A DNA stretch of 64,000 nt from UMGS1649 sp045651205 (GTDB lineage: Bacteria; Bacillota; Clostridia; TANB77; CAG-465): assembly GCA_045651205.1 (NCBI GenBank), contig JAZRSA010000020.1, positions 1 through 64,000 of the forward strand. Direction: 5' to 3'. Shown here one piece after another: positions 16,920 to 25,201 of this stretch; position 1 is the stretch's first letter; each line of letters opens with the position of its first letter. The position numbers and the translations under genes were made by a program. The notes under the pieces were generated by a model. It worked only from the letters and a program-made list of their open reading frames with translations, did no database searches and was not told the origin of the DNA.

Positions 16920-17692
16920 TGAGAATAATAGACGTACATGCACATTATGAAGATGAAGCATATAATGAAGATAAAGAGCAAGTATTTACAAAGCTTAAAG
17001 AAGCGGGCGTAGAATTTGTAATTAATGCAGGTGCTGGAATTGAATCATCAATGGGAGCTATAGAAAATGCTAAAAAATATACCAATGTTTATGCTACCAT
17101 AGGAATTCACCCCGAGTATGTGAATAATGGGGATAACATAGAGGACTTAAGAAAACTTTATGAGGATAACAAAGATAGTGGAAAGATTGTAGCAATTGGA
17201 GAAATAGGATTAGATTATCACTATACGAAAGACTTCAAAGAAGCGCAAAAGAAATTATTCAAAGAGCAATTAGAATTTGCATACGAAGTAGGGCTTCCTG
17301 TGCAAATACATTCTAGAGATGCTAGTATAGACACAGTGGAAATCTTAGAAGCTACAGAGAAGAAACCATCTAAAATAATGTTTCACTGTTTTGATCTTAA
17401 TGAACAAACAGCAAGATTTATTATTAAAAATGGATACAAGATATCTGTTGGTGGAAATATAACATATAAACGCACAGAAACGGCAATAAACGTATTAAAA
17501 CAAATGCCTCTAGAAAGTATAATGACAGAAACAGATGCGCCTTATTTAGCTCCACAAAGCAAAAGAGGCACAAGAAATGATTCCTCAAACATATCTGAGG
17601 TAATAGAAAAACTGGCAGAAATAAAAGGAATGGATAAAGAAGAATTAGCAGAAGTAGTATATAATAATGCTAAAGAATTTTATGGAATATAG
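16919..17692 (+). CDS. tatD: TatD family metal-dependent hydrolase
   Basis: A 257-residue TIM-barrel deoxyribonuclease-type hydrolase. Metal ligands are visible: H7 and H9 in DVHAHYED, GEIGLDYHY, IHSRDA, FHCFD and TETDAPYLAPQSKRG. It overlaps the kinase stop codon by 1 nt and so is translated from the walRK-like transcript. TatD proteins act in DNA repair or RNA quality control. A strong terminator follows. Confidence 0.93.
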   Translation: MRIIDVHAHYEDEAYNEDKEQVFTKLKEAGVEFVINAGAGIESSMGAIENAKKYTNVYATIGIHPEYVNNGDNIEDLRKLYEDNKDSGKIVAIGEIGLDYHYTKDFKEAQKKLFKEQLEFAYEVGLPVQIHSRDASIDTVEILEATEKKPSKIMFHCFDLNEQTARFIIKNGYKISVGGNITYKRTETAINVLKQMPLESIMTETDAPYLAPQSKRGTRNDSSNISEVIEKLAEIKGMDKEELAEVVYNNAKEFYGI

Positions 17693-17725
17693 ATACCAAG
17701 CGCTGTATAGCGCTTGGTATTCTTT
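17693..17725 (+). terminator. Terminator of the walRK-tatD operon
   Basis: A perfect 12-bp stem ATACCAAGCGCT / AGCGCTTGGTAT with a GTAT loop, followed by TCTTTGT. Confidence 0.85.
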
Positions 17726-17741
17726 GTAAGTAGACATAAAT

Positions 17742-17770
17742 TTGACTAAAGTTTTCGAAAATGGTATAAT
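17742..17770 (+). promoter_or_regulatory. Promoter of the N-acetylhexosamine-kinase-like gene
   Basis: TTGACT (17742-17747), 17-bp spacer, TATAAT (17765-17770). Confidence 0.85.
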
Positions 17771-17794
17771 ACTAACAGTGACTAAAAATAAATA

Positions 17795-17810
17795 ACCGTT
17801 AATTAACGGT
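17795..17810. promoter_or_regulatory. 16-bp perfect palindrome, candidate operator
   Basis: ACCGTTAATTAACGGT lies about 18 nt downstream of the predicted transcript start and just ahead of the GGAGGG ribosome binding site. Its half-site recurs in inverted copies around the tuf promoter. Confidence 0.55.
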
Positions 17811-17830
17811 AATGAAGGAGGGTTAAACAA

Positions 17831-18958
17831 ATGGATAACAAGATTAGAGAAGTAGTGAGCAACTTCAGAATTGATGGTGAACTTGTGACGGCTGAAGAGA
17901 ATGCACAGGGTAACATTAACTCTACATACTTGCTTACCTACGCTACAGTAGAAGGAAGTGCAAAGTACTTGCTTCAAAAAATTAACAGTAACGTTTTTAA
18001 GGAGCCGTATCTTGTAATGCGGAATATAGGTTTGGTTAGCAAACATATAAAAAAGAAACTTGAAACTATGCCAGAGTGTGGTTACAAGACTTTGAGCTAT
18101 GTGCCAACTGTAAACGATGAACCTATGTATACGCATATTAATGAAGCGGGCGAGAAGGAGTACTATCGTGTATACGAGTATATCGATGATTGTATTTCTT
18201 ACAACAACTTTAAGGATGTAGAAAATCCTGAAGAAGTTGCATATAATGCGGGTAAATGTTTTGGAGCATTCCATATGCTTCTTAGCGATTTCCCTGTAAG
18301 TATGCTTGCAGACACTATTCCAGATTTTCATAATACACCTAAGCGTTTTGATGCTTTGCTTGTTGCAATTGAAAATGGAATTACAAACAGAGCTTTTGAA
18401 TGCCCTGAAGAAATTGTTTATCTTATTTCTAAGATAAAAGAATATTCTGCCATTTATAACAAACTTGGTAGAACCATCCCTGTTAGAGTAACCCACAACG
18501 ATACTAAGTTGAATAACATCTTGATGAGCACCACTACAAATAGAGGTGTGGCTGTTATTGACCTTGATACCGTTATGCCGGGTTCTGTACTCTATGATAT
18601 TGGAGATGGAATTCGTTCTGCGTGTGCCAACGCTTTTGAGGATGAAACGAATCCTGCAAAGATTTTCATTAATTTAGACCTTGCAAAAGCATATATTAAG
18701 GGATATCTTGAAGAGATGGCATGTTCGCTTACTTATGATGAGGTGCGTTGTATAGGGCTTTCTATCCGCGTAATTACCTATGAACTTGCGCTTAGATTCC
18801 TTACAGACTATATCAACGGTGATACGTACTTTAAAATTAAGTATAAGACTCACAACAAAGCAAGATTTTTGAATCAGTTTATGCTTCTTAAGGATATTGA
18901 GAAGAAAGCAAATGAAATTGATGCTTATGTTGAACAACTTTACAGAGATGTAAAGTAA
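17831..18958 (+). CDS. Phosphotransferase, N-acetylhexosamine 1-kinase (NahK)-like
   Basis: A 375-residue protein of the aminoglycoside phosphotransferase/choline kinase fold. The catalytic loop VRVTHNDTKLNNILM and metal-binding AVIDLDTVMPGSVLYDIGD read as in NahK-type kinases that phosphorylate GlcNAc/GalNAc at C1 for lacto-N-biose and mucin-glycan salvage. The N-terminal GNINSTYLL is the nucleotide-binding loop. No lnpA-like phosphorylase is adjacent. Codon use is richer in G+C (ATT/ATC Ile, CTT Leu) than the flanking genes, suggesting acquisition. It is a single-gene unit with its own promoter and palindrome. Confidence 0.8.
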   Translation: MDNKIREVVSNFRIDGELVTAEENAQGNINSTYLLTYATVEGSAKYLLQKINSNVFKEPYLVMRNIGLVSKHIKKKLETMPECGYKTLSYVPTVNDEPMYTHINEAGEKEYYRVYEYIDDCISYNNFKDVENPEEVAYNAGKCFGAFHMLLSDFPVSMLADTIPDFHNTPKRFDALLVAIENGITNRAFECPEEIVYLISKIKEYSAIYNKLGRTIPVRVTHNDTKLNNILMSTTTNRGVAVIDLDTVMPGSVLYDIGDGIRSACANAFEDETNPAKIFINLDLAKAYIKGYLEEMACSLTYDEVRCIGLSIRVITYELALRFLTDYINGDTYFKIKYKTHNKARFLNQFMLLKDIEKKANEIDAYVEQLYRDVK

Positions 18959-18980
18959 TGGTGACGAGAGTAAACAAATA

Positions 18981-19013
18981 AAAATGAGAGAACAAATTGT
19001 TCTCTCATTTTTG
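18981..19013. terminator. Bidirectional terminator
   Basis: A near-perfect palindrome AAATGAGAGAACAA / TTGTTCTCTCATTT with T-tracts both ways. It serves the kinase gene and the convergent gyrA. Confidence 0.88.
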
Positions 19014-19037
19014 CATTCAATGGAATTTGTATTTATA

Positions 19038-21533
19038 TTAGTTTATATCCATAGATATTTGATTGTCGTTAGTATCTGTGTTTTCTTCAACTTCTTCAGA
19101 TACAAGTTTTGCTAAGTTTACAACTCTACCGCCTTCTGAAGTTCTCATTAGTGTTATACCTTGAGTATTTCTTCCAAGTACAGATATGTCGTTTACTTTA
19201 ATTCTTATTATTACGCCAGAAGCAGTTATTAACATTACATCGTCATTGTCTGTTACAACTTTAACACCTATAATGTGTCCTGTTTTTTCTGTTGTTTTAT
19301 ATGTAAGAATTCCTTTACCAGCTCTAGATTGTGGTCTGTATTCTTCAACTTCTGTTCTCTTACCAAATCCGTTTTCTGTGATTGCTAAGATATAATTGTC
19401 TTTTTCAGATGTTATTGGTTCCATACCTATAACATAATCATCTTTGCCAAGAGTTATACCTTTAACACCCATTGAAGTTCTTCCTACTGGACGAGCTTCT
19501 TCTTCGTTGAATCTAATAGATAAACCAGTTCTTGTTACAAGGATTACATCGCTTGTTCCGTCTGTTATTCTTACGTCTATGATTTCATCTTCATCTTTTA
19601 ATGTGATACCGATGATACCAGTCTTACGTATGTTAGAATATTCAGATAATGGAGTTTTCTTAACAAGACCATTCTTAGTAGCCATTAATACGTTTAATTT
19701 CTCATCGAAGTTCTTAACTGGGATAACTGCAGCAATCTTTTCACCTTGATCAAGTTGTAATAGGTTAACTATTGCAGTTCCTTTAGCTACTCTAGAAGCT
19801 TCTGGTAAATCGTAAGCTTTAAGTTTGAATACTTTACCTAGTGTAGTGAAGAATAAGATGTAGTCATGAGTAGAAGATACGAATAGATGCTCAACAAAGT
19901 CATCTTCTCTTGTGCCCATAGCAGTAACACCTTTACCACCACGACGTTGACTCTTGTATGCGTCAACTGAAATTCTCTTTACATATCCAAAGTGAGTTAT
20001 TGTAACAACATTGTCTTCTTGTTTGATTAGGCTTTCTATTTCTATTTCGCCTTCGCCATGAACAATCATTGTTTTTCTTTCATCACCATATGTATTTTTC
20101 ATTTCTATAAGGTCTTCTTTTATTATTTGAAGTACTAATGCTTCACTTGCAAGAATATCTTTTAAGTGTTTAATAGTTTCAAGTAATGCTTGGTATTCTG
20201 CTTCGATTTTATCTCTAGATAATCCAGTTAAAGCTTTTAATCTCATATCTAGTATAGCTTGAGCTTGGATTTCAGATAAACCGAATCTTTCCATTAATGT
20301 AGTTCTAGCTTCGTTATCATCTTTAGCAGCTTTGATTATTTGGATTATCTCGTCGATGTGATCCATAGCAATTCTTAAGCCTTCTAAGATGTGAAGTCTA
20401 GCTTCAGCTTTAGCTAAATCGAATTTAGTTCTTCTGATTATTATTTCTTTTCTGTGTTCGATGTAATGATAAAGAATTTCTTTTAATGTTAATACTTTAG
20501 GTTCGTTATTAACAAGAGCAAGCATTATCATACTTTGAGTTGTTTGAAGTTCTGTGTGTTTGAATAACATATTAAGAACAACATTTGGATTTGCATCCTT
20601 TTTAAGGTCTATAACAACTTTAACACCTTCACGGTCTGAGAAGTCGTGTATATCTGAAATACCTTCTAATACTTTATCATTAACAAGTTTAGCTATGTTA
20701 GAACATAGAGCTGCTTTGTTAACTTTATAAGGTACTTCTGTAATAACGATGTGGAATCTACCTTTAGCATCTTCTTCAATTTCTGCTTTTGCTCTTAAGC
20801 AAACTTTTCCACGACCTGTTTTGTATGCATTTTTCATACCATCATGACCAACTATAATACCACCTGTTGGGAAGTCTGGTCCTTTGATGTGCTCCATAAG
20901 TTCTTCGTCAGTTATGTCTGGATTGTCTATCATAGCACAAGTTCCGTTTACAACTTCTGTTAAGTTGTGTGGTGGAATGTTAGATGCCATACCAACTGCG
21001 ATACCATATGAACCATTAACAAGTAAATTTGGTATTTTTGCTGGTAAAACTGTTGGTTCCATAAGTCTGTCATCGTAGTTTGGTGCGTAGTCTACAGTTT
21101 CCTTATCAATATCATTTAGCATTTCTACAGCAATCTTGTGTAGTTTTGCTTCTGTATATCTCATTGCGGCTGGTGGATCGTTATCTATAGATCCAAAGTT
21201 ACCATGTCCATTAACTAGTGGATAACGCAAAGAGAAATCTTGTGCAAGTCTAACAAGCGCGTCATAAACGGCAGCATCACCATGTGGGTGGTAGTTACCT
21301 AAAACGTCACCAACTATACCAGCACATTTTCTATATGGTTTTTCTGGCCATAAAGCAAGTTCACTCATTACATATAAGATTCTTCTATGAACTGGTTTTA
21401 AACCATCACGAACATCTGGAAGTGCACGAGCAACGATAACGCTCATTGCGTAATCTATGTAAGAACGTTTCATTTCGTCTTCTATTTTTACAGGAACAAT
21501 ATGTCCTCCGTTTAGCAAATTATTTTCTTCCAT
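19038..21533 (-). CDS. gyrA: DNA gyrase subunit A
   Basis: An 831-residue type IIA topoisomerase subunit. The catalytic Tyr is about residue 126 (AAMRYTEAK), and the C-terminal domain carries the GyrA box QRRGGKG, which separates it from ParC. The tail is acidic (EEVEENTDTND). The quinolone-determining region reads HPHGDAAVYD: Ala87 stands at the position of E. coli Ser83, while Asp91 matches Asp87. It is transcribed alone from its own promoter; gyrB is not in the window. GGAGGG precedes the ATG. Confidence 0.97.
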   Translation of the reverse strand: MEENNLLNGGHIVPVKIEDEMKRSYIDYAMSVIVARALPDVRDGLKPVHRRILYVMSELALWPEKPYRKCAGIVGDVLGNYHPHGDAAVYDALVRLAQDFSLRYPLVNGHGNFGSIDNDPPAAMRYTEAKLHKIAVEMLNDIDKETVDYAPNYDDRLMEPTVLPAKIPNLLVNGSYGIAVGMASNIPPHNLTEVVNGTCAMIDNPDITDEELMEHIKGPDFPTGGIIVGHDGMKNAYKTGRGKVCLRAKAEIEEDAKGRFHIVITEVPYKVNKAALCSNIAKLVNDKVLEGISDIHDFSDREGVKVVIDLKKDANPNVVLNMLFKHTELQTTQSMIMLALVNNEPKVLTLKEILYHYIEHRKEIIIRRTKFDLAKAEARLHILEGLRIAMDHIDEIIQIIKAAKDDNEARTTLMERFGLSEIQAQAILDMRLKALTGLSRDKIEAEYQALLETIKHLKDILASEALVLQIIKEDLIEMKNTYGDERKTMIVHGEGEIEIESLIKQEDNVVTITHFGYVKRISVDAYKSQRRGGKGVTAMGTREDDFVEHLFVSSTHDYILFFTTLGKVFKLKAYDLPEASRVAKGTAIVNLLQLDQGEKIAAVIPVKNFDEKLNVLMATKNGLVKKTPLSEYSNIRKTGIIGITLKDEDEIIDVRITDGTSDVILVTRTGLSIRFNEEEARPVGRTSMGVKGITLGKDDYVIGMEPITSEKDNYILAITENGFGKRTEVEEYRPQSRAGKGILTYKTTEKTGHIIGVKVVTDNDDVMLITASGVIIRIKVNDISVLGRNTQGITLMRTSEGGRVVNLAKLVSEEVEENTDTNDNQISMDIN

Positions 21534-21557
21534 AATACCCTCCTATTGCTACTCGTT

Positions 21558-21586
21558 ATTATATATGAAAAATGTCTAAATTGCAA
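21558..21586 (-). promoter_or_regulatory. gyrA promoter
   Basis: Minus strand TTGCAA (21581-21586), 17-bp spacer, TATAAT (21558-21563). It is back to back with the DnaJ-like gene promoter, leaving about 10 bp between the two -35 boxes. Confidence 0.82.
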
Positions 21587-21596
21587 CTAAAAAGGG

Positions 21597-21624
21597 TTGA
21601 AAAAAGGACAAATTATGATATAAT
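21597..21624 (+). promoter_or_regulatory. Promoter of the DnaJ-like gene
   Basis: TTGAAA (21597-21602), 16-bp spacer ending in an extended -10 TG, TATAAT (21619-21624). I see no CIRCE element. Confidence 0.8.
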
Positions 21625-21668
21625 AAGCTTGCAATAAACGTAGCAATAAATATAGAAAAGAGGTAGCT

Positions 21669-22604
21669 ATGAAACCAAAGGATTATTATGCTTTGCTTGG
21701 CGTGCATAAACGTTCTAGCAAAGAAGAAATCAAGCAAAATTACAGAAAATTAGCTAAGAAATATCATCCTGATGCAAATGTAGGAAAACCTGAAATGGAA
21801 GAAATATTTAAGGACCTAACAGTTGGTTATGATATTCTTATGGATAAAGATAAAAAGAAAAAATACGACAGACAAGTCGTTAGATATAATTATGGTGCGC
21901 CACCTAAAGTAGAAAAAGATAAAACGAAGAAGTATGGCGTGAAAAACGAAAATGCAGCAAATGAGTTTGTTTCTACAATACTAGGATTCGGTAAGGATGC
22001 AACACAAACAATAAAAACCAAAGCAAGCGAATTTAAAGTAAATATTGCTTCTAAGAAGATTGCTAAGAAAGGTGATAACATAGAAGCTATATTAGAAATC
22101 GCTCTAGAAGATGGTCTGTTTGGTGCAGAAAAGAAAGTATCATTAAAAGCTGCTGGTGGCAAGGTGAACACATATACAGTACAAGTTCCTAAAGGAATAA
22201 AAGATGGTGAGAAAATAAGACTTGCAGCCTTAGGAAAACCAGGAAAAAATGGCGGTAAGAATGGTGACTTGATTATAACTGTAAAACTAAAAGAACAACT
22301 AGATATTAAGTTAGATAAATTAGATATTATATCTAAAGTAAATCTTTCATATGCACAAGCAATAGTTGGAGATAAGATAAGAATTAAAATGTTTGGTGAA
22401 AGTATTGAGGTGACAATACCTGCTAATACAAAAGAAAGAGATAAGATTATAGTTGAAGGTAAGGGCTATACAACAAGCGATGGAACAAGAGGAAAACTTA
22501 TTCTTGAAGCAAGTGTTACAGCACCAACAACGATAACAGATAAAGAAAGAAAAATATATGAGCAACTTTTAAAGGTTGAAAAACAGCAAACAAGAACAAA
22601 GTAA
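21669..22604 (+). CDS. DnaJ-like co-chaperone without zinc finger
   Basis: A 311-residue protein with an N-terminal J domain (DYYALLGVHKRSSKEEIKQ, HPD at about 33-35) and two C-terminal beta-barrel domains of the DnaJ_C type (VQVPKGIKDGEKIRLAALGKPG). The CxxCxGxG zinc repeats of DnaJ are missing, giving a CbpA-like architecture. It would stimulate DnaK ATPase and deliver clients. It is monocistronic; dnaK and grpE are not nearby. AGAGG precedes the ATG. Confidence 0.9.
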   Translation: MKPKDYYALLGVHKRSSKEEIKQNYRKLAKKYHPDANVGKPEMEEIFKDLTVGYDILMDKDKKKKYDRQVVRYNYGAPPKVEKDKTKKYGVKNENAANEFVSTILGFGKDATQTIKTKASEFKVNIASKKIAKKGDNIEAILEIALEDGLFGAEKKVSLKAAGGKVNTYTVQVPKGIKDGEKIRLAALGKPGKNGGKNGDLIITVKLKEQLDIKLDKLDIISKVNLSYAQAIVGDKIRIKMFGESIEVTIPANTKERDKIIVEGKGYTTSDGTRGKLILEASVTAPTTITDKERKIYEQLLKVEKQQTRTK

Positions 22605-22611
22605 TTTTGTG

Positions 22612-22648
22612 AAACTAACAAGCATTAAACGCTTGTTAGTTTCTTTTT
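22612..22648. terminator. Bidirectional terminator
   Basis: Stem AAACTAACAAGC / GCTTGTTAGTTT followed by CTTTTTT. It ends the DnaJ-like gene and the convergent gene at 22625, whose stop lies in the loop. Confidence 0.85.
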
Positions 22649-23170
22649 TATAAGAATCAAATAGTCTTTTATTCCTTGTAATATGTTTTTAAATTTTGTA
22701 GTTTGTTTTGTTTCTAAAGCAGGCAGATTTGAACTGTTAATAACGTTTTCTTCAATATTGTATTTATTCATAAAAGAAGTTAATAAATCTTCTTGAATAT
22801 TTAAATTAAAGCTCATCAAATTTTCTTTTTCTAGATTTTCTTTTAAACAAAAAGAAAATGTTATTTTTGAATGATGAGCCAAATTTAAAAGTGTACAATA
22901 ATTTTCGCCTATACATTTCGTACATTTGGCAAGATTTGTTTTAATTATATTGTTTTGGTCATCGTCGAAAAAATATTTGATGTATAAGTTGTTTTCGTAT
23001 TGTTCATAACATATATTGTCTATAAGTTCACCATGATAACGTAAAATTATATTATTGTTTTGGGATATGTTCCCGAATATTGTAAAAATATTATTTTCAA
23101 TAGTTTTTTTGAAAATACCGTTGCTATATCCAGTGTCGCAAATACAAGAATTATTCGCATTTTCGTCCAT
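22625..23170 (-). CDS. Hypothetical Cys-containing protein
   Basis: A 181-residue protein I do not recognise. Cys residues are notable: CICDTG near the start, and CTKCIGENYC followed by HHSK in the middle, which could bind a metal. The C-terminus is basic and hydrophobic (ILQGIKDYLILIKKKL). The start ATG 23170 has AGAGGTG 6 nt upstream; a longer frame to 23203 has no ribosome binding site. Many Asn residues and AT-rich codons match host composition. Monocistronic. Confidence 0.65.
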   Translation of the reverse strand: MDENANNSCICDTGYSNGIFKKTIENNIFTIFGNISQNNNIILRYHGELIDNICYEQYENNLYIKYFFDDDQNNIIKTNLAKCTKCIGENYCTLLNLAHHSKITFSFCLKENLEKENLMSFNLNIQEDLLTSFMNKYNIEENVINSSNLPALETKQTTKFKNILQGIKDYLILIKKKLTSV

Positions 23171-23175
23171 AAAAA

Positions 23176-23224
23176 CACCTCTACTTACATTGTTTGACAT
23201 CATTTTACAGTAGCATTAGAGGTG
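23176..23224. promoter_or_regulatory. Inverted repeat around the promoter of the gene at 22625
   Basis: Perfect 8-bp arms CACCTCTA (23176-23183) and TAGAGGTG (23217-23224). They bracket the -10 box, and one arm contains the gene's ribosome binding site. It may be an operator or, if transcription starts further upstream, an SD-masking hairpin. Confidence 0.4.
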
Positions 23225-23230
23225 ATGCAA
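23202..23230 (-). promoter_or_regulatory. Candidate promoter of the gene at 22625
   Basis: Minus strand TTGCAT (23225-23230), 17-bp spacer, TAAAAT (23202-23207). Confidence 0.55.
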
Positions 23231-23339
23231 CAAAATGTATAAAACTAGACAAAACGGGATAAAAGTAGTGATGATTTGACACAATACAACAAAAAAGACA
23301 AAAATATATAATATACGAGTTCTAAATAATATAAAAATA

Positions 23340-23368
23340 TTGCACAAAAAAATACTTTGTGATAATAT
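23340..23368 (+). promoter_or_regulatory. Promoter of the VanW/G5-transglutaminase pair
   Basis: TTGCAC (23340-23345), 17-bp spacer with extended -10 TG, TAATAT (23363-23368). Confidence 0.6.
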
Positions 23369-23405
23369 AAATGAGTAAATATGTCAAAATTAGGAGGAAA
23401 AGATT

Positions 23406-25190
23406 TTGGGGAAGAAGAATAAGGGTATAGATTCGCCAGAACAAGTTAACGACGAAGTAAAAAACGAAGTAGTAGAAGAAGCAAAAATAAGCGAAGAAAT
23501 AAAGGAAGAAAACAATATAGTAATAAATGCTGAAACAAAGAAAGACAAGAAGGTTAGAAGCGCAAAGATTGTTGATGAAAACAAATCTAAATTTGCGGGA
23601 CTTAATAAAGGCCTTGCCATAGCTGGTATAATAGCAGCTGTTATAGCAATTTGTTTGGTGGCGTTTGCATTAACTAACAAGTTAAATGATAAAGTATATT
23701 CAAATATTTATTTAAACGGTGTAGATATGTCAGGAAAGACAAGAGAAGAAGTTTCTAAATATATAGATGAATATATGAATAAAGTTGCAACAAAACAAGT
23801 TGCGATTAAGAATGGCGAAACGGATTTAATAATAGTAACAGCGGATTCTATAGATTTAATGATAGATAAGAATACAATGCTTGTTAAAGTAATGGCATAT
23901 GGTAGAGATAAAAACAAAAATATCGTAGCTAACAATTTAGATATTGTTAAAGCATTATTTGAAAAGCAAAATGTAGAATTAGAATATTATTATACTGAGA
24001 GTAAACTTACAAATGTAGCAACAGAAGCAATTTTAGAAGTTGATGAAAGAGTAAAAGACGATACATATACTGTAGATAAGGAAAGCAATACTCTAATTAT
24101 AACAAAAGGTGCTAAAGGAAAAACAATATTAGCAACAGAATTTAAATCTGATCTTTTAGAAACTATGTTAGATGAAACAGACACTATTTATGAGTTAAAA
24201 TTAGAAGATGCTGAGCGTAAAGAAATAGATGTAGATGTGCTTTATGCGGAAGTGCATAAAGATGCTAAGGACGCATATGCAGATGAAACAGTGAAACCAG
24301 CAATATATTACAAACATGAATTTGGAACAACTTTTGATAAAGAAGATTTAAGAAATGTTTTAGCTAAAGAAGAAAATAAAGCTGAGGGGAAAGTTATAAA
24401 ATATAAATTAACTACAACTCAACCAAAAGTAACGATTCAAGAATTAACTAAAACATTATATAAAGATACACTTGGAACTTTTACATCAGACTTCTCAAGT
24501 TCAGATGCAAATAGAGCAAGTAATGTTAGACTTGGTGCTAAAATGCTAAATGGTACAATAGTTATGCCAGGAGAAACATTCTCATTTAATAAAACAATGG
24601 GAGATTGCGGATTAGCGTCAAGAGGATTTAAATCAGCAGCTGTATTCAAGAATGGTAAAGTTGTTAAAGAAATTGGTGGTGGTATTTGCCAAATATCTTC
24701 ATCACTTTATGTAGCAGCGTTATATGCTAATTTAGATATAGTAGCTAGAAGCCAACACGCATTGCCAGTAGGATATGTTCCTGTAAGTTTAGATGCTACA
24801 GTATATTATCCAGGATTGGATTTCAAATTTAAAAATACTAGAAATTATCCAATTAAAATTTCAGCAACAACTACAACAAATAAGAGATTGGTTATAAAAA
24901 TACTTGGAACTAAAGAAGAGGTAGAATATGATGTGAAATTGACATCATGGGTAACAGAATATATATCTCCTAAAGTTCAAAAACAAAACGACAGCAGTTT
25001 ATTAGTAGGAAAGACTAAGACAATACAAAAAGGCGCAAATGGATATAAATCAGTAGCATATAAAACAGTAAGTTTAAATGGAAAGGTTATATCTAAAACA
25101 CAATTATCTTCAGATAGTTATGGAGCAACACCAACAATAATAGCAGTAGGAACAAAAAAACAAGTAGATATATATAATGAGAAAGAGTAA
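23406..25190 (+). CDS. VanW domain surface protein with PG-binding-like and G5-like domains
   Basis: A 594-residue protein starting at TTG 23406 (AGGAGG upstream). A charged cytoplasmic tail (1-60) leads to one membrane helix (about 62-84). Next come two PG_binding_4-like regions (YLNGVDMSGKTREEVSKYI and neighbours), then the VanW domain (MPGETFSFNKTMGD, GGGICQISSSLY, YPGLDFKFKNTRNYPI), and a C-terminal G5-like segment (about 530-590). The conserved Cys is present. This is the usual Clostridia wall-associated architecture. It is followed after 11 nt by a transglutaminase, suggesting shared wall or surface-protein work. Confidence 0.9.
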   Translation: MGKKNKGIDSPEQVNDEVKNEVVEEAKISEEIKEENNIVINAETKKDKKVRSAKIVDENKSKFAGLNKGLAIAGIIAAVIAICLVAFALTNKLNDKVYSNIYLNGVDMSGKTREEVSKYIDEYMNKVATKQVAIKNGETDLIIVTADSIDLMIDKNTMLVKVMAYGRDKNKNIVANNLDIVKALFEKQNVELEYYYTESKLTNVATEAILEVDERVKDDTYTVDKESNTLIITKGAKGKTILATEFKSDLLETMLDETDTIYELKLEDAERKEIDVDVLYAEVHKDAKDAYADETVKPAIYYKHEFGTTFDKEDLRNVLAKEENKAEGKVIKYKLTTTQPKVTIQELTKTLYKDTLGTFTSDFSSSDANRASNVRLGAKMLNGTIVMPGETFSFNKTMGDCGLASRGFKSAAVFKNGKVVKEIGGGICQISSSLYVAALYANLDIVARSQHALPVGYVPVSLDATVYYPGLDFKFKNTRNYPIKISATTTTNKRLVIKILGTKEEVEYDVKLTSWVTEYISPKVQKQNDSSLLVGKTKTIQKGANGYKSVAYKTVSLNGKVISKTQLSSDSYGATPTIIAVGTKKQVDIYNEKE

Positions 25191-25201
25191 AAGAGGTACT
25201 T

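Noticed and set aside
17645..18496. 283-codon minus-strand frame
   Set aside because: Antisense to the NahK-like kinase and the tatD terminator; rich in Cys, Phe and Ile as expected of shadow frames, with no ribosome binding site.
17831..18958. Aminoglycoside resistance phosphotransferase
   Set aside because: The HNDTKLNN and DLDTVMPGSV motifs match sugar kinases of the NahK type better than APH resistance enzymes.
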